From contig MLAK01000509.1 in the NCBI GenBank assembly GCA_001839685.1, positions 1-42,657 of the forward strand: a stretch of DNA of 42,657 bases, in the 5' to 3' direction. This DNA is from Tritrichomonas foetus. Lineage: Eukaryota > Parabasalia > Tritrichomonadida > Tritrichomonadidae. Made by a program: the position numbers and the translations under genes. The notes under the pieces are model-generated. The model had not been told where the DNA came from. It did no database searches and worked only from the letters and a program-made list of their open reading frames with translations. Position 1 is the stretch's first letter. Each line of letters begins with the position of its first letter. This document shows, piece after piece, positions 9,450 to 19,122 of this stretch.

Positions 9450-9935
9450 GGTATGATTCATTTTCTCGCTCAAAAATACGGAGGAGATTTCTGGAAACAG
9501 AGTTTTATTGAGCTATCATCTTATACTGTAGTGAGTGATAGTATAATGTATCATCCAAGAAAAACACTGAATCCAAATGATGATAACTACTTTCATTTGT
9601 CAGATCCATCAAGCCAATGGATTTTTCATAAAATGATGAATTATCGATGCTAAATGCAAAATATCAGATAAAAACGTATACTGGTGGTCAAAATGCTTGT
9701 CATATGAAATCATAGGTGATTGAAGTCTCAAAAGATGGTTCTCAATTCGATGATATACAAAATTGATCATTTATTTCAACAAATTCATAAAATTGGGGAA
9801 AGATGCGAATTAATTTTAGGTTATATCAATTCCATGCAAATAATTTTAATTAAATCAGAAAATACACATTTGTTGTATCACAAAATAGGGAGAATTAACA
9901 CAATCCAGTGATTTATATTCTATTTAATCTCAACA
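9450..9935 (+). pseudogene. Decayed F5/8 type C (discoidin)-like gene fragment
   Basis: Two frames together read like the C-terminal F5/8 type C-like domain of a large trichomonad family, often joined to BTB. Frame one (9453-9653) gives IHFLAQKYGG and then NPNDDNYFHLSDPSSQWI. After a frame change, about 9680-9935 gives YTGGQNACHMKS, a stop where a Trp is usual, VIEVSKDGSQFDDIQN, and finally VVSQNREN, stop, HNPVIYILFNLNIL. This last part matches the family's closing pattern (RQTGxN..DDYLIL..IEFFG). I count one frame change and several in-frame stops, so it is a pseudogene. The family assignment is from recognition of the pattern, not a database search. Confidence 0.72.
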
Positions 9936-10496
9936 TCTTATTCACTAGATAGTAAAAATCATTACAAGAGTGTTTAAAAAAATTAGATAAGAAACGAGAA
10001 ATTAATTATGGAAATACAACAAGAATTGAAGATGTTGAATCACATATAAATTCAATGTGTTGGATTCACTGTTGTTATCGGTGTGAAGATGATTATTTAT
10101 AGTGAAATTTCTCATAAAAGTTCCCTTAAGAATTTGTCTGGGAAAAAATTACCCGTACGTTAACGATTCTCAATCGAAAGATTTCAATAGTTTCACCCAA
10201 TTTTTTATAAAATTGATTGAGTTTTACGTATAATCCAAACAAAAAGTTAACAATCTTTAGAAAACTGTGAAAAAGTGATACAAATTCGATTTCATAAAAC
10301 AATTCAAAACTCTATTGAAAACACTGAAATGAAATACGTTATTGTAAAATCGCATAAAAATTACAAACAGTTGAATTGAAATTTTGAATAAATATCCGAA
10401 AAAGGAAAAAATACCAAACGGTCTAGCTTTCAATTGAATTGAAAACGATGGTTCAATGCTGATGTTAGGCCAATCATTTCATTTTTTCTTTCTTCC
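9936..10496. other. Spacer and promoter side of the ubiquitin protease gene
   Basis: There is no intact gene. A stretch around 9965-10100 reads open for about 45 codons in one frame and could be more decayed coding sequence. AAACGGT at 10416-10422, 74 bases before the ATG, resembles the Myb-type TAACGGT seen before other genes. GTGAAAAAGT at 10267-10276 is a near copy of the other recurring element in reverse. Confidence 0.45.
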
Positions 10497-11525
10497 ATGG
10501 CACAATGTGAAGTGGTAGATCCCTTGGCCATGGGGATGCCATGCGTCATGCATATGAGGGTCCGAAGTGACCCTTTTTTACCAGAAAACTATTTTTCAGT
10601 CGATCGAGCAATATCATATTTCAATCAAGGCATTCCTCAGAAAACGCCAAGCGGTTTAATAAATATTGGTTACAATTGTTATATGAACGCAGTAACGCAA
10701 TGTCTCGCCTATACTCCCGGTTTTCAACAATTCTGTCTATCCATGCCGAATGTAATGTACGAAAATAACAAAGAAAGCGCTTTTTTCCTCGATTGTTTCG
10801 CTCACATTTTCGCTTTACTCCGCGAGAAGAAGTCGATGTGTCCGGACTGGCTTTTATCCGATTGCCATCTCATCAGTGATATGTATAAATTACCAGTCCA
10901 GCAAGACGCTCATGAATTTCTACTGAACATCCTCGATGAGTTCGATCACGAGTGTAAGAAGTCATTAAAGGACCACGACGAAAATACAGATACAATGATA
11001 TCGAATATATTTGGCGGAAAATTTTCAGTTAGTATTTCATGTGATGATTGCGGCTATACAATTAACAATTTGACAAAGTTTACAGATTTGGCCATTCCAA
11101 TCCTGGAATATTCCGATGCCGAATCTGCAGTCAATGATATCATTTCTCCACATTCGCACGAAATCGACGGGAAATGTGAGCACTGTGGAAGTACCAATTG
11201 CCTGACAACTTCCAAGCAAATGAGCAAATTCCCTCTCGTATTAATTTTAACATTGATGCGATTTGACAATAGCTTGAAGAAACTTGAAGACTTTTTTGAA
11301 TTTCAAAAATACCTACGGCTAGATAAAGGTCGTGTAAAATACCAGCTCTACGCGATGGTTGTTCATGAAGGACGACTCATCAATCATGGGCATTTCATTT
11401 CGTACGTGATGGACGCGGACGAAGAATGGTACAAAACAGATGACGTGTGTATATTCAAAGTTAAGGAGGAGAAGGTGATGTCTTCTTGTCCCTACGTGTT
11501 GTTTTATAAGCGAGTTGATTTGTAA
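10497..11525 (+). CDS. Ubiquitin carboxyl-terminal hydrolase, USP family (peptidase C19)
   Basis: This 342-residue cysteine protease removes ubiquitin from proteins. The Cys box is SGLINIGYNCYMNAVTQCL with the nucleophile Cys61. It is followed by QQDAHEFLLNILDEF, the typical QQDA.EF motif, and a finger region with two CxxC pairs (CDDC near 182 and CEHC near 227) that would bind zinc. The His box is HGHFISYV with His299, and the third catalytic position is probably Asp315 or Asp316 in WYKTDDVC. The protein is essentially a bare catalytic core with about 50 extra N-terminal residues, so its substrate cannot be told. The ATG sits directly after a pyrimidine-rich TTTTTTCTTTCTTCC. The stop overlaps TAAA. 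Confidence 0.93.
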   Translation: MAQCEVVDPLAMGMPCVMHMRVRSDPFLPENYFSVDRAISYFNQGIPQKTPSGLINIGYNCYMNAVTQCLAYTPGFQQFCLSMPNVMYENNKESAFFLDCFAHIFALLREKKSMCPDWLLSDCHLISDMYKLPVQQDAHEFLLNILDEFDHECKKSLKDHDENTDTMISNIFGGKFSVSISCDDCGYTINNLTKFTDLAIPILEYSDAESAVNDIISPHSHEIDGKCEHCGSTNCLTTSKQMSKFPLVLILTLMRFDNSLKKLEDFFEFQKYLRLDKGRVKYQLYAMVVHEGRLINHGHFISYVMDADEEWYKTDDVCIFKVKEEKVMSSCPYVLFYKRVDL

Positions 11526-11546
11526 ATAGAGTATTAATATTTCGGA

Positions 11547-11607
11547 TTTTTGTGATTTTCTTTATTTTGTTTTTGTGATTTGCTTTATTTTGTTTTTGTG
11601 ATTTTTT
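11547..11607. repeat. 23-bp tandem repeat, about 2.5 copies
   Basis: TGTGATTT followed by a TTTATTTTG-containing filler recurs with a 23-base period at about 11551, 11574 and 11597. It lies just 3' of the ubiquitin protease stop codon. Confidence 0.75.
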
Positions 11608-11974
11608 TGCCCACCACTTTTTGGGAATCTAGCAAGCAACCTAATGTCGTTATACCTTTGCTTTATTGAACTCCCTGAGTAAACATCTCACATTTGTTGT
11701 TGACTCATTGCGTGTCAATAAACAGCATATGTGATATTCCATTATTTTATCAACAAACTGTTAGAACTAGGAGTGAAATGTAATATTTTTGTCAATGATA
11801 TCTCTTTTTTGGTCTTCAAGAGTTATTTATTATTTAATCTTACAGAGTCTTAATTGAACTGATTAATGGTAAATGTAAATAGAATTATTAAAGTAAAAAA
11901 TGAAAAATGATTAATTTATTGTTGAATTCACATAGAAAGTCATTTGAGCTATAGTAAGAATACATGAGAGGAAG

Positions 11975-12056
<82 letters not shown>
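11975..12056 (+). repeat. Poly(A) homopolymer, 82 nt
   Basis: An uninterrupted run of 82 A residues, preceded by GAGAGGAAG and followed by GTAGATCATGG. Other homopolymers in the window are far shorter. I see no target-site duplication that would mark a retroposed copy. The exact length in an assembly is unreliable. Confidence 0.85.
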
Positions 12057-12059
<3 letters not shown>

Positions 12060-12125
12060 GATCATGGAAAGGAAGTATTTACTTTTTATTATAATAACAA
12101 CAAAACAAACAAAGGAGGGGAAAAG

Positions 12126-13916
12126 TTATTCATTATTCGGTAAAAACTTTGTTTTCATCTGCCTCTTAATGTTTTCAAACATATCTGGTGTCAATTTATC
12201 ATTTTCACCAAGTTTAAATCTCTTACAAAGAATTTCATTTGTTGCAAAATCTAGAACACCATTAATTGGAGAGTTATTTGGTAATTCACCAATTACAACC
12301 AAAGCTCTTTGAACTTCTGCAACTTTTATTTTAATGTTTTCATTTAAAATATTTCCTTCAAACTTCCATAATTTTTTAGAAATATTAAAAACATTTTCAA
12401 TTTCAGATAATTTAGGGTTTTTCACATTTGCTGCAAATTTCATGAGTATTGAAAGTGCTTCGATATCATCAATCTTACTATCATATTTTCCAGTATCAAT
12501 TAGAATCATTTGACATATTTCAATATATTCTTCAGTGAGCTGAAGAAAAGACCCATTCAAAGTTGGAAGAAGTGCTGGAAAGAAGTTTTCTTTTTCTTTT
12601 CGATAAGTTGGAAATGCATAAACTTTGAATCCATGCAAAACAATAGAATCATGTTTCACCATTCTTCCCGCAAGGCGACGAACTGGCTTTTCAAATGGAA
12701 AAATTAAACAAGGAGGAACTTGAAGAAGTTTTTGTTGAATAAATTCTAAAGCGCACCTTAGTTGCGTTAATAAATATGAAAATTTAGTTTCATTTAAACC
12801 TTCATCTAAAAATCTTTCAACAAAAAAATGTAAAGCTGGCAAATTTTCAGGTTCTGAATGTGCAAGTGAATAAACAAATAGTTGGAAAATTTCATCAGCA
12901 CCAACAACATTTCCATCAGTAGTTATTGCATTCGTCAACCAATATAAAGAATTCGCAAGCACGCAAAGTACAAAGGAAGGTGATGTTTGATATTTTAAAC
13001 GTTTTAAATCAAGAACAATATGATGAATTTGTGGAATATCTATATTTTTAAAAATAGTTTCATCAATTTTAGAAATTCTTGAACTCAAACATCTCAAATT
13101 TGAAGAAATTTCTATGTCTACCATTGTTTTAGGGATTTTTTCTGAATTTTTCAATTTTTCAATAGTTTTTTCACTAACACAACACGATAATGGACCTTGC
13201 GCGGAAATTAAACGACACTTTTCCAAAATAGCAAAATTTTCTAAAGCATCCCATTCACAATGAAGCATTAAATCATGAACAAATGATGTAAGGAAATGTT
13301 CAGCTAGGGCAAAATAAAGAGGATTATCAGCAGTAAAGAAATAAACAACCGTTTTTGGCTTTTCTATTGAAATTCGTTCAAAAAGTTTTTTAATGCAATC
13401 TTCATGATTATTTACTGAATAACTTTTGACAATTTTGAGGAGAAAAGTGAAGAATTTTGGGTTAGTAAGCAAGTCATATTCAAATTCATATGGAAATACT
13501 TGTGTTAGCATTCGAAGTTGCATATCATCAGGAACATCAAAATCATGTGAATACTTTTCATAATCTTTACCAACAAATGTATTTAATGCTGATTGCTGAC
13601 CAAATAATTCATGAATTAAGATATTCATGTCTTGCTTAGAAAAAACTTGAAGATGAAATTTGACAACATCTTTCAATGAATTTGAGTCTTTAGGACACAA
13701 TGAAATAAAGTGATCTAAGTATGAAACCAGAACATCATGAAGGACAGCTTTAATATTTCTATGTAATATTAATTTTGTCTGATCAGATTCTACAGTTCCT
13801 GGCATTTTAGAAATGAGAGGAATTTCTGTATCAAGGATATCAATTTCTGATTCTAATGATGTTATACGAAATCGAACTGTTGTGACAAGAGTTTGAAATA
13901 AATTCGATTTCATCAT
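12126..13916 (-). CDS. VPS9-domain protein, putative Rab5-type GEF
   Basis: This is a 596-residue protein. Residues about 290-395 look like a VPS9 domain: a helix with P-x-(F)-V-L-C-V-L-A-N-S-L, then VVGADEIFQLFVYSLAHSEP (the G-A-D-D/E signature near 338-341), and YLLTQLRCALEFI, the usual Y-x-x-(T)-x-L-x-x-A-L-x-F-I end. VPS9 domains exchange nucleotide on Rab5/Rab21-type GTPases at endosomes. The GEF catalytic Asp is conserved as GAD. The flanks (1-280 and 400-596) are helical and unassigned, with no PH, zinc-finger or UBA features that I recognise. Two adjacent ATGs (13916 and 13913) could start it. Coding sequence is unusually AT-rich. Confidence 0.78.
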   Translation of the reverse strand: MMKSNLFQTLVTTVRFRITSLESEIDILDTEIPLISKMPGTVESDQTKLILHRNIKAVLHDVLVSYLDHFISLCPKDSNSLKDVVKFHLQVFSKQDMNILIHELFGQQSALNTFVGKDYEKYSHDFDVPDDMQLRMLTQVFPYEFEYDLLTNPKFFTFLLKIVKSYSVNNHEDCIKKLFERISIEKPKTVVYFFTADNPLYFALAEHFLTSFVHDLMLHCEWDALENFAILEKCRLISAQGPLSCCVSEKTIEKLKNSEKIPKTMVDIEISSNLRCLSSRISKIDETIFKNIDIPQIHHIVLDLKRLKYQTSPSFVLCVLANSLYWLTNAITTDGNVVGADEIFQLFVYSLAHSEPENLPALHFFVERFLDEGLNETKFSYLLTQLRCALEFIQQKLLQVPPCLIFPFEKPVRRLAGRMVKHDSIVLHGFKVYAFPTYRKEKENFFPALLPTLNGSFLQLTEEYIEICQMILIDTGKYDSKIDDIEALSILMKFAANVKNPKLSEIENVFNISKKLWKFEGNILNENIKIKVAEVQRALVVIGELPNNSPINGVLDFATNEILCKRFKLGENDKLTPDMFENIKRQMKTKFLPNNE

Positions 13917-14188
13917 TTGTGATGTAAACTATTGAATTATTCAGAAAAATCACTCCGATAAAGAGCAAGGTGAATATTCGGTGAATTTGAAACAGATAAA
14001 ATGTTGATTTAAATTTATACCATTTTGCATCACTTTATTTAAATATTTAATTCAATGAAGTCACTTTTTGAATTATATAGTCAATCTTTTCATGAAGTTC
14101 TTTGGATTTGACTATTTATGATATAAAAAACTTTTTAATAAAAAGTAACTAAATATTCAAAAAGTGAAATTTTAAAATTTGATTTATC
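13917..14188. promoter_or_regulatory. Divergent promoter region with inverted ACTTTTTGAA pair
   Basis: This 272-base spacer separates two divergently transcribed genes. It contains ACTTTTTGAA at 14063-14072 and the exact reverse complement TTCAAAAAGT at 14156-14165, which ends 23 bases before the rightward ATG. The pairing in opposite orientation in a divergent spacer supports a regulatory role. That is an inference. Confidence 0.45.
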
Positions 14189-15190
14189 ATGCTTGGAGAA
14201 ACTATGGGTCTACGCGCGACGTTTTTAATGACCTATTTCATCGCACAATTTGGTTTTAGAATCTGTAAAGAAACTCTCATCGACTCATATTGTATTTCTT
14301 CGTTATCGATTTTTAATTTTGTCGTCACGCTTTTATCTTGGATCATCCTTTCGCTTCTCAAAAAATCGTCGAGACTTTCAACATCACCGCCAGTTCCTTT
14401 CCATGCAAAAATTATCACGGCATTTTTACAATCGCTTCATTTCATTTTTTTAACAAAAAGTATTTCGGTCAACACGTTTTCAGTTCATCGATTCGCTTTA
14501 TTACTTGCTATTCCTTTTGGCCTCTTTATATCGTACTTTTTTTTAAAGAGAAAAATCTCATCATCATCGATGGTTTCAATTTCAATTTTTTTAGTTGGCG
14601 CATGCATGATTTCAACGGACTCATTTTCAATTTCATCATTTGGCCTTAGTGTTGGCCTTTTATATGCACTTTTTAATTCCGTTTTATCAGTTTATATCGA
14701 AAATGTAATAATTGAATCAGGATCATCATCAATAAATTTGCAAGAATCAGTTGCAGGTTTTCGTTTACTTTTCTTAGCATTGTTTGCGTTTTTTGATTTA
14801 ATTTCACAACCAAAATATTCGATATCATTTCAATTGGATTTTTATCCACTTTGTTTGATTTTGGTTGCATCTGCTTTGGATTTGGCACTTACTGTCTCTA
14901 TGATTTCTCTCATTTCTGCAACATCTTCGATTTCATTTCTTGTTGCTGAGCAGTTTTGTGAACTTTTTATGATCTTAATTGGTCATACATTAAATCCAAC
15001 ACATTTCACAACAATCCAAGAAGCAGTTTCTTCTTTTCTTGGTTTTGCACTAGCTTTGCCTGGACAGGCACTTTTTGTTGTTGTTGGAGATACAACAGAT
15101 TCGCGCCCAACAGACATTGAACCTTTTAGACCATTGAGCCCAGCAGATTCATCTAATCCACCAGCAGATACTGATAATTTAATCGAATAA
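14189..15190 (+). CDS. DMT-superfamily transporter (SLC35/nucleotide-sugar-transporter-like)
   Basis: This 333-residue integral membrane protein has about nine to ten hydrophobic helices spread over residues 10-305 and a hydrophilic, Pro/Ser/Asp-rich tail. The layout of paired 20-residue helices, a helix with T-x-F-S-V-H-R-F-A near 100, the G-x-x-L-x-S-Y-F-F-L-K-R end after it, and a late helix containing SFLVAEQF fit the drug/metabolite transporter fold of the SLC35/triose-phosphate type. Such proteins carry nucleotide sugars or phosphates across Golgi, ER or organelle membranes. The substrate cannot be read from sequence, and the family call is moderate because key motifs are loose. An alternative start is Met6. 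Confidence 0.65.
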   Translation: MLGETMGLRATFLMTYFIAQFGFRICKETLIDSYCISSLSIFNFVVTLLSWIILSLLKKSSRLSTSPPVPFHAKIITAFLQSLHFIFLTKSISVNTFSVHRFALLLAIPFGLFISYFFLKRKISSSSMVSISIFLVGACMISTDSFSISSFGLSVGLLYALFNSVLSVYIENVIIESGSSSINLQESVAGFRLLFLALFAFFDLISQPKYSISFQLDFYPLCLILVASALDLALTVSMISLISATSSISFLVAEQFCELFMILIGHTLNPTHFTTIQEAVSSFLGFALALPGQALFVVVGDTTDSRPTDIEPFRPLSPADSSNPPADTDNLIE

Positions 15191-15556
15191 CACATCATTT
15201 TTAATTGTTTCTTATTTGATGTGATTTATGAAATGTGATGTGAATTTTTAATATGTTTTAATGTTTTCTCGAAATGCTTCACTTTTTAGATGTTTTTAGA
15301 GATTATAGAAGGATATTTTGATTGACTTATCTATCGATTTTGTTTTTATATTTTGTTTGTAATAAATATTATTCTAAATCGCCAATCTCATTTTTTGAAA
15401 TTTCATTCTCTTTTAATTCTTTTTCATTAAATATGATTAATATAAGTTGTTAATGCAAATAGCATTATTAATATTGTAAATGAAATTGATGATCGCTAAT
15501 TATTCAAACTTTTTTAATGTAACGGTTTTAAATTTCGAAGTTTTCCAGAAATTTAA
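15191..15556. other. Spacer with Myb-type element
   Basis: No gene is present. TAACGGT at 15520-15526, 30 bases before the next ATG, matches the consensus for Myb-type binding and resembles the T. vaginalis M3 promoter element as I recall it. Confidence 0.5.
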
Positions 15557-17047
15557 ATGTCTCAACTCCCGCCCGAGAAATTTGCACCATCAATGCTTGG
15601 TTCAAACGTTGTTATGAAGGAGAACCCTTTCATTGTTGACGATATAAGTGGAAAACAAAACAAAATTCTCAATTCAATTAAAACACCAACGAATTGCCTC
15701 GTTTATCGAAACCAGCCGCCAACAATTCATATCATTGGTTCAGAATATCCAGCTGTTTTAAATATAAATCAACGGGATTTAAGCGCTATTCCAGCAATTC
15801 CAGATTCGATCAGAATTTTATTAATTCGTGAAAATGCGGTTAAGTCATTGAGGCCATTATCAGGTCATCCTTCACTTGAAGTTCTTGATGCTTCACAAAA
15901 TTTAATTGAGCGTGTTGAGTTTGACGTCGTTCCTTTGCAAATTCGTGCTTTATTATTGGCATCGAATGCAATTTCAAAAATATCAACAAATTGTATGTTT
16001 GATTTCCTAGAAGTTTTAAATTTAAGTGGAAATCGATTAACAGAATTTGATTTTTATCAGTTTCCTTTTCTGAAATCATTAAATCTTTCATGCAACTCAT
16101 TTATTCGATTTGAATTATATTCACCTACATTATTAGAATTATCAATTCAGAATAATTCACTTTCCGAATTTATTGTTGTCAATGCAGAATCTTTAACACA
16201 TTTAGATATTAGTAATAATTATTTAACAGATATCTCCATTATTGAGAAAGTTCAAACACTTACACATCTCACTGGAATAGGCAATAAATTCCAAGATAAT
16301 TGGGCTTCATTTGCTGTTCATGCAATTCCATCAATTGAATATATTAATGGTCGTAAAATCAAAGAAGGCGAAAGAGCCATTCATCGTGATCGTGTTGCAA
16401 AATTCATTAAGTCAACACAAGCACCACATCCACATAAGAAGATTTCTAAGATTCGAAATATGATGCGACAATTAAAAGACATCACTGTTCAATCAATTGA
16501 AACAACCGAAGACATTGAAGATATTTGGATTGCACGTTCAAAAGAAAAAGGATCAAGGATGCTACTCGTTGAAACTCAATCAAAACAGATTCCATGCATT
16601 TCAACAACGGATGATGAAGGCTGTCTCACGATTTATGGAGCACTTTTGAATGACGATTATTCTAAACAAGAATTCAGAACATTAAAGCTTCAATTCGTTC
16701 CAATTTTGCCTGGTTCAGAAGTAGTTCAATATGTTATGAATTTGGCACAAAAGAATCCATCCATGCTGACACTTGATCATAACATGCTTTCATCGGTTTC
16801 GGATATGCTTTTCTTGACAGCATTTGAAACAGTCGAGGTTTTGAGAGTTGAAGGAAATCCAATTATGAGATTTTCACTTTTCAGACCACTAATGTCATAT
16901 TTAATGCCTTCTCTCCAAGTAATTAATGGAATGGCAATTACTACGGCCGAAAAAATGTCAGGAATTGATCATTTCCAAAACTTGTTGAGAGTGACAAGAG
17001 GAATTTATATTGAAACTGGATTAGAAGATATGATGGATCAAGAATGA
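15557..17047 (+). CDS. Leucine-rich-repeat protein, SDS22-like, with second LRR-cap block
   Basis: This 496-residue protein has a run of about seven short LRRs (22-24 residues each) from about residue 75 to 245. Examples are LEVLDASQNLIE, LEVLNLSGNRLTEF, LKSLNLSCNSF and LTHLDISNNYLTDI. They end in an LRR-cap-like piece (IPSIEYINGRKIKEGERAIHR). Residues about 275-395 form a different, mixed alpha/beta region. A second short LRR with a cap (TVEVLRVEGNPI, LMPSLQVINGMAI) follows near 430-475. Such proteins are protein-protein adaptors, for example phosphatase regulators or axonemal proteins. The specific role is unknown. No signal peptide or membrane helix is seen. Confidence 0.8.
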   Translation: MSQLPPEKFAPSMLGSNVVMKENPFIVDDISGKQNKILNSIKTPTNCLVYRNQPPTIHIIGSEYPAVLNINQRDLSAIPAIPDSIRILLIRENAVKSLRPLSGHPSLEVLDASQNLIERVEFDVVPLQIRALLLASNAISKISTNCMFDFLEVLNLSGNRLTEFDFYQFPFLKSLNLSCNSFIRFELYSPTLLELSIQNNSLSEFIVVNAESLTHLDISNNYLTDISIIEKVQTLTHLTGIGNKFQDNWASFAVHAIPSIEYINGRKIKEGERAIHRDRVAKFIKSTQAPHPHKKISKIRNMMRQLKDITVQSIETTEDIEDIWIARSKEKGSRMLLVETQSKQIPCISTTDDEGCLTIYGALLNDDYSKQEFRTLKLQFVPILPGSEVVQYVMNLAQKNPSMLTLDHNMLSSVSDMLFLTAFETVEVLRVEGNPIMRFSLFRPLMSYLMPSLQVINGMAITTAEKMSGIDHFQNLLRVTRGIYIETGLEDMMDQE

Positions 17048-17792
17048 ATTTGTGTTTAAAGTATAGATTTTTTTGTTAAGTTTTAGTTTTAGTTTTTTCT
17101 GTATTTTTTACATTTTTGAAATTATTATTGACCAGATAGGATTCTTCCAAAAACACAGAGAAATTTAAAGATCAGAAAATTATTCATGATTAATTATAAA
17201 CTTTATGACATGATTCCATAAAGAAAATTATCTTTAATAAGATCATTGAATTATTAAAAATCTCAATCAACTTCGTTATCACTGAATATATCTATCTTGA
17301 GTTATCACAACAAAATTGTAATATCACAAATCGAAAAACAATTAAAAAACAAAAAATCATTTTTAAATACCAATGTAGAAGTTAAAAGGAAATCGAAGAA
17401 GGCTTCAACAAAATAAAAACTTCCTCAACAGACAATCTATACTTACAATTTCATCACAAACTGCACATTCCCTTCCGAATGACCAAGAAATGGTTATTTC
17501 TGCCAAATTCCAGTCATTAATTAAAGTAATGAAGTTGATTGGTAAAGCTATGATCTCTCTGAATCATGATTTGGAGAAATGTTTCACAGAGATCATGTTA
17601 TTATTTTAATAAATCATTCGTGAAATTTTTCATAGGCATTAATTATCATATTTACATTATGTACCATTATAAAACCAATATTTTATAAACTCACCAATTT
17701 GTGAAATGGTTCAGTCATTAAAATGATAATGAATATTTCATATATTTTTATTTTAATAATTAAGTCACGACAATACTTTACCAATATGCACA
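17048..17792. other. Convergent spacer
   Basis: This spacer lies between two converging genes. A small hairpin-capable pair, ATGATCTCT and AGAGATCAT, lies near 17550 and 17590. One minus-strand frame around 17400-17520 reads open but matches nothing I know. Confidence 0.45.
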
Positions 17793-18776
17793 TCAGTATT
17801 TTGACGAAATTCCTGAGGATAATTGTGATCTAGTCAAAGATAATGAATCGTTAATTTCATTTTCTGACTTTGACATAACTTCTCTTGTAGGTGAGAACTT
17901 CGAAGTTGCCTTTTTGCCAGGGGCATTTCTGAGAGGAGTGCTGAGTGTTTTATCAACGTTATCCATTCTCTTGAGATATGTTTTTTCTGCGTTCATTTTC
18001 TTAGTTTGTTTTGGAGCAGATGGCCTTGATCGCACTGTTTGCATTGATAATGATTTTGGAATAAATGAATCTGGTCTAAACCTGTTGGCGATTCCAATAA
18101 CAGCAGATGCATTATTTACCAAAAACACATCAAGCGCTTCTGATTCCGCAGCTTCAGCAAGGGCGTCAAAGAGTCGGGACTCAGCTAATCTTCTTCCAGC
18201 AAGAGCATTAATTTCTTGTTGTTGTCTTTGAAGCAATAAGTCACATTGCTTCCTAAATTGGGCATCTAATTCTTTTATTCTTTGTTTTGAGCGAGATTTT
18301 AATTTCTGACCAGCTAAATTACGGATGTTAATGGCTTCATCAAATTTCTTCTGTTGAGCAATTAAGCGTGCTGTTGTCATCATTTGATTGTATTCTGCTT
18401 CGGCATGCTCGGATGCAGTATTTCTGGTTGCGTCCCATTTATCGAGTAAGGCATCGAGTTCGGCTTCTTGCTTTTCTTTCAGGTATTGAAATTCAGTTTG
18501 GAAAAACATATCGGATTTTTTTTTTCCTTCTTCAATTTGTTTTTTGTATGCAACATAATTTGCACCCATGTTATTTGAAAGTGCTTGCTTATTTTCAAAG
18601 TAACTGTGAACAGTTCCTGCTAAATGAAGTTCTTCATGAAAATTCTTTAATAAATCAACCTGTTCGTTGTATTCTTTCGCGAGTTCAAAATCACCAGCTT
18701 CAATAGCTGCTTCCATAAAAGCATTTGCTTCTTCTGCAGTTCTTGGTACTTGTTTCTTCGAAGGATTTGTCGCCAT
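17793..18776 (-). CDS. Coiled-coil protein of unknown function
   Basis: This 327-residue protein starts MATNPSKKQVPRT. The first 60 residues contain a helix pair (TAEEANAFMEAAIEAGDFELAKEY) with a TPR-like look. Long charged alpha-helices rich in Glu, Gln, Lys and Ala run from about 60 to 225 and probably form a coiled coil, which includes YLKEKQEAELDALLDKW and QCDLLLQRQQQEINALAGRR. The C-terminal 95 residues are basic, Ser/Thr/Pro-rich and probably disordered. Trichomonads encode many such proteins, often cytoskeletal. I do not recognise the family. The bases upstream include ACTTTTTCAT in the divergent spacer to the ankyrin gene. Confidence 0.8.
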   Translation of the reverse strand: MATNPSKKQVPRTAEEANAFMEAAIEAGDFELAKEYNEQVDLLKNFHEELHLAGTVHSYFENKQALSNNMGANYVAYKKQIEEGKKKSDMFFQTEFQYLKEKQEAELDALLDKWDATRNTASEHAEAEYNQMMTTARLIAQQKKFDEAINIRNLAGQKLKSRSKQRIKELDAQFRKQCDLLLQRQQQEINALAGRRLAESRLFDALAEAAESEALDVFLVNNASAVIGIANRFRPDSFIPKSLSMQTVRSRPSAPKQTKKMNAEKTYLKRMDNVDKTLSTPLRNAPGKKATSKFSPTREVMSKSENEINDSLSLTRSQLSSGISSKY

Positions 18777-19122
18777 TTGAGATGTTTTTATGTACGTTTA
18801 GGTTAGAAATCTTAATCTTTTTCATTTTGATACATAAACTTTTTCATTATTTATGTGGTAATTTACTCAGAATAAACAACCATATAAGTACTAAAAAAGT
18901 AATTTGGTAATTTCTATCCTTTTTAATCGTTTCTTTTAACAGACGAAAATAATATGTAAGACTATAAAAAAATTCTATTTATTTGCTCATTTATTGATTG
19001 AAAAAGTAGATTAAAAATAAGATTTTTACAAAATTTAATAGACTGTCATTCAAAAAGTGAAGTTTATATCAAACCTTTTCTATCGTACAAAACTTTTTCA
19101 TTATATTATTCTTTGAAATAAA
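18777..19122. promoter_or_regulatory. Divergent promoter region with three ACTTTTT[GC]A elements
   Basis: The spacer between the coiled-coil gene (leftward) and the ankyrin gene (rightward) carries ACTTTTTCAT at 18838-18847 and 19092-19101 and the reverse element TTCAAAAAGT at 19049-19058. The two near the ankyrin gene lie about 22-75 bases from its ATG. I see no gene in the spacer. Confidence 0.45.

Larger units (their letters stand above)
11526..12125. other. Convergent 3' spacer with repeats and an 82-nt A tract
   Basis: The ubiquitin protease gene and the VPS9 gene converge here. The spacer has a short tandem repeat just after the protease stop and an uninterrupted run of A at 11975-12056. 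Otherwise I see no gene. Confidence 0.7.

Noticed and set aside
11526..12056. Retroposed gene copy ending in the 82-nt A tract
   Set aside because: I found no target-site duplication and no recognisable coding sequence before the tract.
17400..17520. Minus-strand Cys-containing open stretch
   Set aside because: Too short and without a match to any known pattern.
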